A DNA stretch of 64,000 bases from Protonemura montana (lineage: Eukaryota > Arthropoda > Insecta > Plecoptera > Nemouridae), in the NCBI GenBank assembly GCA_947568835.1, contig OX387609.1:15121708-15185707 (forward strand), written 5' to 3'. The notes below the pieces were generated by a model. That model was not told the DNA's origin. It did no database searches and saw only the letters and a list, made by a program, of their open reading frames with translations. Below are positions 42,387-53,000 of the stretch, in pieces (position 1 is the stretch's first letter; every line of letters starts with the position of its first letter). A program made the translations under genes and the position numbers.

Positions 42387-44825
42387 ATGTCTCTTCAGCT
42401 AGCGCCACTGTCGACAGTGGCGTGCCAATCAAGGAGTCCGTCAAGGAAAGCGCCCCGCATTCCTGAAGGATGTCTTACGACGCCTAACCGACCGACGCTA
42501 AAGTTGCGTCGTTCAGCGGTGTCACGCGCAGGACGCCCCTGGACAGCGTCGCGACGTCCTGGGACTGCGTCGCGACGCCCAGGGACCGCGGCGCGACGTC
42601 ACCATGGTCTCGGTGTTGAAGTCGACGACTGTTTCGGCGCCGTGCCTGTAAGACGCGACGCCGAGGTAAGCTTGCAATGCGCGAAGTATTTTACTTATTG
42701 AGAACACTAAAAACCTTTTATTAATTGATGACCAACCGAACCTAGAAACCCCATGTGACTTTTTGACCAACAAATAACATTATACTCATTAGTTGGACTA
42801 AGATTTTCAGAGCGCAATGCTGGAATATTTTTTTTTGTTCAGAGAGAGAGAGAAAATCAATTTATTTAAAAATCGACAACTTTCCATAGATATGGTTGAC
42901 CATTAAGGTCTAGCTTATTAATCACTTACTGCTAAAAATTTATTATTAATATTATTTATGATTATGGTTATGAAATGAACACATTGTAATTATGAAGTGT
43001 TGTTGTACAAATGGTTGTGTAAGATGCAAATTGATGATTTAAGAATGGCAGGAACATGCTTAAAAAATCTCCATCAATGTTTACCTCAACGATTGATAAA
43101 CACGTAACGATATTCAAAAGCGAGTTAACCTACGAGAAATATCGAAATTAAATTTCATACGACAGTGGCTCCACTTAACGTGACGTTCCGGTACTCTGCA
43201 TGTTTGTCGGTAAGGCAGTCATTTGGCGGCCATCTTTCACGCAGAGACTGTAACATTGACGTTGTTTCTCTACCTAGAACCTACAATCAACGCTACTATT
43301 TAACTGAAATCTTAAACAATTAAAGGATGGTGCATAAATCACCGGCTTAACATTTTTTGCAAAGAAGTGACATCTGTAGACTGAAATATCTTGGTCAATC
43401 AATCACAAATTTGTTTGGTGATTTCAGATAACTCATCCACAAAGCTACAACATTGCCATTGAAACTGTTTTGATACTCTCTTATACCCTTGCCATTAATC
43501 GTATCTTGATGATAAGCCAAAATGACTTATGGGTAGGCTATTTTTTTTCTTTTGCTTAATATCCTTGGCGGTGTTTATCAAATATCTAGCGAAATCCAGT
43601 TTGTCACTAATTTATTATGCTGGACTATTCGGTAGCAGCTATCTAAACAAGCAAACCAACGTGCGTTCCAATGAAATGCAGTTGTTATTTTGTGCGTACG
43701 CTTACGCACCTTTTCTTGCAATAGTGTGCGTCGATCACTCATTCCGGGAAAAGTTTGCTCTACTCTACATTTAAATTCAAGAAACACACGTTATTTTTAC
43801 CTGTTGTTGGAAACTTTATTTGGAAATGGCATTCAGCAGAACGTAGATATATTCACAGAATTTTATCTTTCTGAAAAATAAATGCCAAATACGCAAGCTC
43901 ATAATTATGACAACGCAAAGCGATAGCAAGGCTAAGCTTAGCTAAGCTCAGACAACGCTAGCCTTTGTCAGGCAGCGCCGACAAAGCGTAGCAAGAGTAT
44001 AGAAATTGTTTCAATGTTTTTCGCCTTTAGGCACAACTTCTCCCCCCAAGAAAACACACGATCTAGAACAGCACCGGAATTCAATTGAGAGCGAAGCCAA
44101 CTTTGTCGCTACAAATTAACCACTGATGAAATGCTATTCCTAGAAATAAGTCGCATACTAACCCCTAAGTCCACCCACAGGCACTGGTCCTCGACACTGT
44201 CGCGCAGACATACCTCGGCGCTTGCTCATCCAAGGCGCCACTCACATGCATCGCGACGCCCCTTCTCGGCCGCATGCCGTCGACGTCGACCTCACTGGGT
44301 CCCCAAAATCCACCAGTACGCCACTACTCAATGGAAAAAGAGTTCAAAGTACTCGTTCGTCGCAACATCAAGCCGTGCTTCGCTCCCAAGAAGTTGAAAG
44401 AGAAGCCACAGCCCATCGACTGGACATCGCCATGTGCGTGCGACTACAGCAAGACCATCAACCGTTGCGAACACGCAAAGTGTGCGTCCAACGTGGTGCA
44501 GTGTCGCAAACCTAACGTGAAACCTCCGTACCGTTGTCCTCGTAAACGCAAGGTCGTGCGCATGAAGAAGCGGAAGCCGGGACGCAAGATGTTGTTGGGG
44601 TATAAGTTGTGCTTACGACCGAAACTGACAAAGATGTTCGAATGCTATCCCAAGCCTCCGCCGGTTATTCCCGAGCTTCCTACTCCGAAGCGTTGTCCCT
44701 GTTTCACTCCTCAGGAATATGACTATGGCTCCCCGTGCAAGAAGGTGAAGGGTGCTCGAGAGCCAGCAGATTGTAGGAAGAGGAGACAGCCGCCTGTCTG
44801 CGTCATTTGCCCGCCCAGGAAGTAA
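42387..44825 (+). CDS. Unrecognised Cys/Lys/Arg/Pro-rich protein (two exons)
   Basis: I do not recognise this family. Exon 1 is 42387-42665 (ATG, 93 codons, donor GAGGTAAGC) and exon 2 is 44181-44825 (acceptor CCACAG, ending TAA). Both junctions are phase 0 and the joined frame gives 307 residues. The exon 1 part is Arg/Ser/Pro-rich with a short internal repeat (TASRRPGTASRRPG) encoded by a GC-rich 21-bp repeat. The exon 2 part is strongly basic, with many cysteines: PCACDYSKT, CEHAKCASN, RCPRKRKVVRMKKRKPGRK, KRCPCFTPQE and CVICPPRK at the end. No signal peptide or membrane segment is evident. Spaced Cys pairs might bind metal. The 1.5-kb intron holds half a foldback and a dispersed repeat. 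Exon 2 is much more secure than exon 1. Confidence 0.6.
43055..43292. mobile_element. Family F foldback, right half
   Basis: This matches the right half, from AAAAATCTCCATCAATGTTT to a degenerate CTACAATCAACG end. It is in the intron of the Cys-rich gene. Confidence 0.8.
43990..44118 (-). mobile_element. Dispersed repeat with CAGTGGTTAATTTG edge, copy 2
   Basis: The inverse of 12373-12515, with its edge at CAAATTAACCACTG. It ends about 60 bp before exon 2 of the Cys-rich gene. Confidence 0.75.
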
Positions 44826-45185
44826 CATCGGCTAAAACTGGGACTCTGAGCGCGTAGAACATTACAAACCAACCTGAAAACATTTTAACCAATTTTTAAA
44901 AACCAATACTTACCTTTCTTCCATGCAACGCAATACAAAAACAGTATACGCAGATTTTATTGAAATGTGTTTGATTTTTGCGACTGCGGCTGGTAATCGA
45001 TATAAAAGCTTTATCAATTATTTCTAGCGATGTTAAACCCGTTTGAAAATTTCATGTCAAAGTCCGATTACATAACGCGCTGTTTAAATAAGTCGAGGCA
45101 CTGCGAGGTTGTAACTTGTACCTATAGTTACATTTCGATCCTCAACACATTGATCTACCAAACTGAATGATGGCTAGAGCAGCAA

Positions 45186-45620
45186 TTGGGAAATCCCCTT
45201 AAGATTATTATTTAATTATTATCATTGTTTTCAAATACGCGTTTAAAATAAAATCTGACGTATTTTTTCTTTTTATAATCCGATCATAACTTTTCTATTT
45301 CTATTTGTTTTAAGAATGGCTAAAATATGAATTCTCGTGGCGGGATGAAAACGGGCTGTGATTAACTACAGGCAGTTCTGACGTCATTTTGTTGTATCCT
45401 TTGCGTTCGCTTCTGTTTCTTGACGTCATACTGACGTCAGATTTCACTTCATGTCATACAAAATGGCGACCCTCGTTTTCATACGAGATTCAAATGCAAA
45501 CATTTTAAACTGAGATATTTTATTCAAAATTGGATTTAGAAGAAAATAAAAAAATATTTGTTCATTATTTTTTCACAAAAAAAAAATGTTTTAAATTTAA
45601 AGAGATTTCCCTATTGCCCA
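45186..45620. mobile_element. MITE with AATAGGGAAATCTC termini, copy 2
   Basis: Nearly identical to 26863-27294, except that the left terminus is altered (ATTGGGAAATCCCC). The right terminus GAGATTTCCCTATTG is intact. Confidence 0.82.
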
Positions 45621-46560
45621 GAACTAATTAATAATCTTATAAGTATTGCCGACTTATTAGACACAGGCACAGTTAGACACAGTCCTGAAGATGTCGGCGC
45701 CATCGCCGATGAAACGTCGCCTTTTTAGGTCTCTTTTAGGACCACAAGCCAATTTGAACAGAGCAAGTCGAATACTGACCACAACACACAGTCTAGCAAG
45801 TTGAACTTTTTGATAGAAAGGAGTGGTGGGATTAACTGTGTTTAAAATTATGTGTTTGTGCAAGAGCGAAGAGCGTTGCAGTAAGAGTACGAATCTAAGA
45901 TCACATGACAGGTTATGATGGCTTCTAGTTTTAATTTATTTAACCTTAGCACTTGTATAGCACTAAATAAATGCTGATTTATTTCTTAAAAGATGTGACA
46001 CTCACTCACATGATACAAGAGGAGCAGGAAAACTGCAGATGGGACATCATAGGTTGATGTCCTGCTCGATGTCCTGCTCGATGTTGGAGTGAAATTCATG
46101 AACAACCTTCCACAATAACTGAGATGCATTGCAAGCAGGGATGCATTCAAGACAAACCTCAAGATCTTCCTTCTCCAAGAAGAGTTTTATAATTTAGATG
46201 ATTTTTATAATAGAGATTATTAGGTTAGACAGATATGTTTTGTTTGACTGCTATGGATGATAATGAATACACATTGAAGAATGTACTGAACAGCTAATAA
46301 AATACAAATACAATACAAAACAATCAACCTGTTGCAAAATTAGTTGTGTTTCACTTAGCATTTGAATCCAAGTGGTGAATAATTTTATCAATGACGTGTA
46401 TCTTTCATTCGTTGCACTTAGAAAGTGTGTTTAATCGATGTCACTTTTCCAGGTATATTTCTGACGATATCTTATATCCCGGGCACTGTATTTACATCTT
46501 GCAAAAACTTGCATCTTGTACCGTGAAACACACCTGAAATAAGCAATTGTTTAGCTTGAT
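45621..46560. other. No recognised gene
   Basis: 45680-45720 has a CCTGAAGATG ... GATGAAACGTCG pattern often seen at the 3' ends of Penelope-like and other retroelements, but nothing codes. The rest is AT-rich intergenic DNA. Confidence 0.45.
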
Positions 46561-46564
46561 GAAA

Positions 46565-46995
46565 ACACCAGTCCTCTTGAGATCACCGAAGTTAAGCAAC
46601 ACTGCGCTGGGTCAGGTATTGGATGGGTGACCACCGAACGGTTTGGCGTGTTGGAAACATCGGTCCTCGTGAGATCACCGAAGTTAAGCAACACTGCGCT
46701 GGGTCAGGTATTGGATGGTTGACTACCGAACGGTTTGGCGTGTTGAATACACCGGTCCTCGTGAGATCACCGAAGTTAAGCAACACTGCGCTGAGTCATA
46801 TATTGGATGGGTGACCACCGAACGGTTTGGCGTGTTGGAAACACCGGTCCTCGTGAGATCACTGAAGTTAAGCAACACTGCGCTGGGTCAGGTATTGGAT
46901 GGGTGACCACCGAACGGTTTGGCGTGTTGGAAACACCGGTCCTCGTGAGATCACCGAAGTTAAGCAACACTGCGCTGGGTCAGGTATTAGATGGA
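46565..46995 (+). repeat. 5S-core tandem array A4 (92-bp unit, 5 copies)
   Basis: Clean head-to-tail units: GGTCCTCGTGAGATCACCG, box A GAAGTTAAGCAAC, box C TTGGATGGGTGACC, then ACCGAACGGTTTGGCGTGTT. The array is not joined to a SINE body. Units are nearly identical. Confidence 0.9.
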
Positions 46996-48200
46996 TGTCC
47001 ACCAACCAGTATAACTGCAAAAATACCAGAAAACAATTTACTTCTTCATCGCTCCCTTCTGTTATGGAGGCAAAAGTCATTAACCTCTTTACAATTAAAA
47101 ATATTTGCTCGCCATTCAATATTTCGGATTTTTTGTGTCAACATTTCCTTTTTTTTTGTATCCTGATGAAATTTAATTGTTCAAAGTTTTTGCATTTGAA
47201 TATTTGAAGTTGTGAGGAACATAAAAAAAAACATAATAACAGGAATTTTGTCAGATGTGACACTGCGTTGCCCTGGTTAAAATTTGCTGTCGGCTCTGGG
47301 ATGGGTCTCAATACTTGACTATACCAACGCCCTTTTTCCTAACATCCATCTAACGCTTCTGAATATATCCGCTAAACCAACAAGAATTTGTTGACCTTCG
47401 ATAAGATCACCTTCATGCACGTTATTTACACCGCCAGTTTTTTTTAAGATTATAAGTCACTATATCAACATATTGACAAAAAAACCTCTCCCAATAACAC
47501 TTTTTAAGCCTCTTTTGCAGCGCCTGTGCTTGATTTACTCAAGCATTGTTACACTTTCTTTGGGGATGCGTTGGGACCGGTTGTTTTGGCTGGATCACGT
47601 CCTAGCAGACCTTTACTAACACTCATTTTGCAGACTTTGTACATGGTATGCACACACTGTTTATTAATTAACTAACACTGTTTATGATTTGTTCATCAGG
47701 TACAAATCGACAAAAGGTACAAAAAGTCAACGTGACTCTTTAACCAATGTTTGTTCTGTCGAAACTTCTGCCAGGGTGTGGTTAATAGACTCCAATAAAT
47801 CAGTCATACATTAAAAGATCAAAGTTCAGTGTTTGCGGGTAGGGTGCTGTTTAGTTTGGTACCTACATATTTGCAATCTCTCGGTGGGCATGCAACGTTG
47901 TTATTTGACAAGATAGGAAGTTGTTTAATCTATCTTGATTTGAATACTAGAATTATCTTACTTGCTCGGTGCATGTAGAATCGTACCAGAAGTCATGTTC
48001 TGCTTGCATCAGGGTTCAGTCGTTACCTGAATCCTTAGGTCACGAGTTCGACTCTGTGTCGACATTCTGTTTGTTCTGTGTCCATCGTGTTCAACACGTG
48101 TCTTAAGATGGCAACCTGGATGGTAGGGGTCGTACTAGGTAAGTGCTAAGTTCAGTGATGGACTGGGTGGGTGTGTGATGGTACAAGGCATTAAGATAAA
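46996..48200. other. No recognised gene
   Basis: AT-rich intergenic DNA. A GAGTTCGACTC box-B-like sequence near 48050 has no matching tRNA fold. Confidence 0.5.
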
Positions 48201-49013
48201 CCCGCTGGGTGGCCTTCATACACATGACCAGTTAGTTCTGTTCTGGAGAGAGGCTGGAGGGATGAAAGCTAAGCAACACTGTGCTGGGTCAGGTATTGGA
48301 TGGGTGACCATCATACACATGACCAGTTAGTTCTGTTCTGGAGAGAGGTTGGAGGGATGAAAGCTAAGCAACACTGTGCTGGGTCAGGTATTGGATGGGC
48401 GACCATCATACACATGACCAGTTAGTTCTGTTCGGGAGAGAGGCTGGAGGGATGAAAGCTAAGCAACACTGCGCTGGGTCAGGTATTAGATAGGTGGCCA
48501 TCATACACATGACCAGTTAGTTCTGTTCGGGAGAGAGGCTGGAGGGATGAAAGCTAAGCAACACTGCGCTGGGTCAGGTATTAGATAGGTGGCCATCATA
48601 CACATGACCAGTTAGTTCTGTTCGGGAGAGAGGCTGAAGGGATGGAAGTTAAGCAACACTGCGCTGAGTCAGGTATTGGGTGGGTGACCATCATACACAT
48701 AACCAGTTCTGTTCGGGAAAGAGGCTGGAGGGATGAAAGTTTAGCAGCACTGCTCTGGGTCATGTATTGGGTGGGTGACCATCATACACATAACCAGTTC
48801 TGTTCGGGAAAGAGGCTGGAGGGATGAAAGTTTAGCAGCCCTGCGCTGGGTCAGGTATTGGATGGGTGACCATCATACACATGACCAGTTCTGTTCGGGA
48901 GAGAGGTTGGAGGGATGAAAGTTAAGCAACACTGCGCTGAGTCAGGTATTAGATGGGTGGCCATCATACACATGACCAGTTCTGTTTGGGAGAGAGGTTG
49001 GAGGGATAAAAGT
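48201..49013 (+). repeat. 5S-SINE head tandem array B2 (about 9 copies)
   Basis: Units of about 91-94 bp have the box A to box C region and the SINE linker. Early units have an extra GTTA (CAGTTAGTTCTG) and later ones do not, so two sub-families were amplified in blocks. Confidence 0.88.
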
Positions 49014-49500
49014 TAGTACAGCAATTTTATTATTAACAACACTATAACCGTCTCAAAAATTGATGCCCAAACGCGGACTCATCAATTCATCAAATATCAT
49101 CAAATACACTAAAATCGTCTCGAAAAGCCAGTCTCCAGATAGCTCAATGGTTCAGAGCAACACACGCGAAACGTGGAGTCCGGGGTTCGAGTCCGCGTTT
49201 GGGCATCAATTTTTGAGACGATTAAAGTGTTGTTAATAATAAAATACCCCGCGCATTGCAAGCGTTTGCAATTTAAATAAGATTGCATCCTAATTAGTAA
49301 AGCAACTTCACTCGCCTTGCGTATCAACCTCTCGACAGCATGGATTTGTGGAGGAATCCTGTTGTTCGCGTTGTACCGTCCTTCGGAAGGGACGTTAAGC
49401 CGGTGGTCCTCTTGGTGCTCTTCGACAGGAGTAGGCTACGTGCCGGCACCGGGTTTCCCCCCCTCCCTTCTAGACTAAGTTAGGTTCATCATCATCCCCA
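49000..49500 (+). mobile_element. 5S-SINE body split by a tRNA-like insertion
   Basis: The SINE body begins AAAGTTAGTACAGCAA, is interrupted at 49025, and resumes at 49295 with CTTCACTCGCCTTGC to GGCACCGGGTTTCC. Confidence 0.88.
49025..49294 (+). mobile_element. tRNA-like retroposon, copy 2, with 11-bp target duplication
   Basis: Inserted into the 5S-SINE and flanked by TAGTACAGCAA (49014-49024) and TAGTAAAGCAA (49295-49305), one mismatch. The core has TAGCTCAATGGTTCAGAGC and the box B GGTTCGAGTCC. About 45 bp at the left end recurs inverted after the core, so the element can fold back. The nested position shows it is younger than the SINE. Confidence 0.75.
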
Positions 49501-50052
49501 TTATCAGTCTAATTTCGTTGTCTATTGTATTGTAAATGAAAATTATTGATTTATGGCAAGTCAATGCAAGTTCTCATTTAAACGGTATTCTTTAAGTGAA
49601 TGTTCGTCGTAACCCAAACATTTTCCAATGTGAGGTACTGTGACACTTGGTATTCGTCTCTTAAGTCCAATAATTCTATTTTCTTAACTCCTTGATTAAG
49701 TGGGAGTTAAATTAATGTGTCATGGCAACGACCAATCATATACACTGAAAGTCAGCTGTATCTCTCAATCAGGAGCTTAACTTTTAATTGAGAAATTATT
49801 GTAATACCGGGACTTAATAACTCAAACATTAGTGAATTGAGCCTCAACTTACGCACGATGCCGGTCAGTTATTGTCTATCCATTTCAAATTGTAAATAAT
49901 CTTTGAACGTAGAGCTCTTTCTGACTACCTTGTGGAACCTTTGAAGGAATTCTTTCCTTACAAGAACAGTAGCGAGCGTCAACAGCGTCTACATCATAAG
50001 CTTCCAGCGGGAGCTCGTCATCGTGCTGACGTCACTGTTTCCTTGTTTGCAG
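49501..50052. other. Upstream region of the Ig-domain gene
   Basis: A signal-peptide exon would be expected here but I cannot place one confidently. A frame at 49932-50052 ends with the hydrophobic VTVSLFAAFLVL. Confidence 0.35.
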
Positions 50053-53000
50053 CGTTCCTGGTACTCGAGAGCGAGTCCTTCTCTCTAACGGTGGACGCTC
50101 AGTACCAGATAGTCCCGCCAGGCAATACTGTGGACAGATTCATGTGTCAGGCAGACGTCCCTCTGGTGGGATGCCAGGTCATGAACTTATACACCAAAAA
50201 GATCTACGAGCTCAGCAACGGCAACAAGAAAGTTCAAGTAAGATTTAACTGAAGAACGGCAACAATGTTTCCATGAAGCTTGTTATTTCGGGAAGAGGCA
50301 ATGCTACATTTCGATCTTGTGTTTGTTTATTTCGATGAGATGTTAGAGAAGGGAAAGGGCAAGTCATCCACTGCTTTATGGAAACTAACTGCCACCTGGT
50401 GGCTCCGACTCTTTCAGGCAACAACAGCATCCTCCCCGTGACCACGGGACCCCGCAGACTGATCGTCGCCCCTGGGAGCAACGTGACCCTGACATTCACT
50501 GCAGGCGAGGCTATAAGCTCGTGCGATTTCAAGTGGGGCGACCGCAGTTGGTTTAGTAGTGGATCGAGCAAAGAATACTCAATTGATGTATCAAAGATCA
50601 AAGATGGACTTTGTAGTCTAACTATGCTCAACGTCAAGACAGAGACAAGTGGCATCGTGGGGAGCCACCTAAGTACACCTCAGAACAATGGGAAGACACG
50701 ATATTTCAAGCAGTCGACAACGTTAATAGTCACAGGTGAGTCTATTGCTTGTTCTAGTCCGCAATAAAGTTCGGGCAAATCAATCATGGCGTCGCTAAAT
50801 CCATTGACATCTACAGTACTGCAGAGGAGGTAAAGTAGGAAGGTATGTGCCACCAAACCAGGGTACGAACCCCGGTGCTCGAGTGATTTACCAACTAACC
50901 CAGCCGAAAGCTAATTTTCTTACCGTTCTTAAACAATTTCCATTAAGTATGTCGTCAGACAAACGATCAGATTGTCAGCCATCTGGCCGTGACGCCCACT
51001 CTCATTTTACTTTCGCGCTCAAATTTTTGTGTAATTAACGAAAACTAAAACTCAACGAAAGTCAAAGTCTTACACAAAATCTGACTCATACCTGGTTTTC
51101 CTAACAGAGGCTCCCGGTGCGCCTGCGCTGACGTTCAGCAAGGCCGATGGAGTCTACAAGGAGAATGATATAATGGTGGCTTCGTGTAGCGTCGGTCCCG
51201 TTCGGCCTTTGGCTCGGATCTCCTGGTCACTGAACGATGACGCCGTCCTGGGCGAGGCTGAGAACTTCTCCAGCTTGCCGTGGGAATACGAGGCTGCGAA
51301 CATCACCTGGAAGTTGAACAGGAGCTTGTCGTTGGCAGATGATGGGAAGATGTTGGTTTGCCGTGTCCACCACGTCGCCTTGCCGGGAGGCGTTGTGGAG
51401 ACCAGGGGGAGGATCACAGTGTGGAGGGTGACTGGTATGTGCCAATTGGTATTTGATTAGGGGAGGTTGTCAAGATTGTATCAGTTAAGAAAAGAATGTA
51501 TTCTATTTGCTAAATGGTATCTAATTCAAACGGATCAATTTTTGAGCCAAATTGTTATACAAAATGTGATAAATATCTTGCCCCCCTAACAAAGGCTCCA
51601 CTAACAGAGGCTCCACTAACAGAGGCTCCACTAACAGAGGCTCCACTAACAGAGGCTCCACTAACAGACGCTCACCTAACGGAGGCTCCCCTAACAGAAC
51701 GTTAATGTTAAACCGTTGAGTGTGCAGGTTCTAGGTAGAGACAGAACGTTAATAAAAAATTATTATTATTATTATTATTAATTATTATTATTATTATTAT
51801 AATGTTAAACCGTTGAGTGTGCTGGTTCTAGGTAGAGACAGAACGTTAATGTTAAACCGTTGAGTGTGCAGGTTCTAGGTAGAGACAGAACGTTAATGTT
51901 AAACCGTTGAGTGTGCAGGTTCTAGGTAGACAGAACGTTAATGTTAAACCGTTGAGTGTGCAGGTTCTAGGTAGAGACAGAATGTTAATGTTAAACCGTT
52001 GAGTGTGCAGCTTCTAGGTAGAGACAGAACGTTAATGTTAAACCGTTGAGTGTGCAGGTTCTAGGTAGAGACAGAACGTTAATGTTAAACCGTTGAGTGT
52101 GCAGGTTCTAGGTAGAGACAGAACGTTAATGTTTCACTTTCTGCGTGAAAGATGGTCGCCAAATGACCACCTTACCGACAAAAATGCAGAGTACCGGAAC
52201 ACGCCGTTAAGTGGAGCCACTGTCGTATGAAATTTAATTTCGATATTTCTCGTAGGTTACTCGCTTTTGAATATCATTACGTGTATATCAATCGTTGAGG
52301 TAGAAAATTGATGGAGATTTTTTGAGCATAAAAAGTCTCAGTTTCATAACTTTTCCAGGGCCAGATGACCAACAAGTCACTTGGTTTTGGGTTGCCGCTT
52401 TTGGCAGCCTGGTCGCTGTAGTGGGCGTCGTGGCAGCCCTGCTTTTCTACCTGCGCTCTAAAAGGAAGTGCATCTTCAGTGGCCCAGGTAACTGTAATGC
52501 TGTTCAGTCAAGTTTTAGTCGTAATCGATCGTCGATAACGACGCACCGTCTAACAGCGAGCTAAGCAACACTGGTCTTATAGCGTACATGAATGATTAAC
52601 TAGTGATAAGAATGGTTATTAACCTACATTTAAATAGAAGAGATAAGGGACAACCCGGTGCCGGCACGTTGGATTTTCCTATCGAAGAGCAAGAACAAAG
52701 TCCTTTTCCGAAGGACGGTACAACGACAACAATAGGATCCCTCCACAAGTCCATGATGTCAAGAAGATGAAAAGCTGAGCGTTGAACTTATTTGTATCCC
52801 TCTAACCTCTTACTTGAAAAGGACTGGTCTAATATTCGATTTGGTGTTTAAATCAATATCACTCAAATCACGAGGACCGGTGCTTCTGTTCTTTATAAAA
52901 TGTCTGCATTGTCTGCAATGTCTGCATTGCGTGTAGGTTATACAATTTACGGTATTTCAAATATTCTACGCTTATCGCTATAATTAACAAGAAAATGATA

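Noticed and set aside
46565-46995. Functional 5S rRNA gene cluster
   Set aside because: Units lack the 5' and 3' ends that form the closing stem and lack a Pol III T-run after each unit, so no normal 5S rRNA could be made.
47985-48080. tRNA gene suggested by a box-B-like GAGTTCGACTC
   Set aside because: No box A at proper distance and no acceptor stem pairing.
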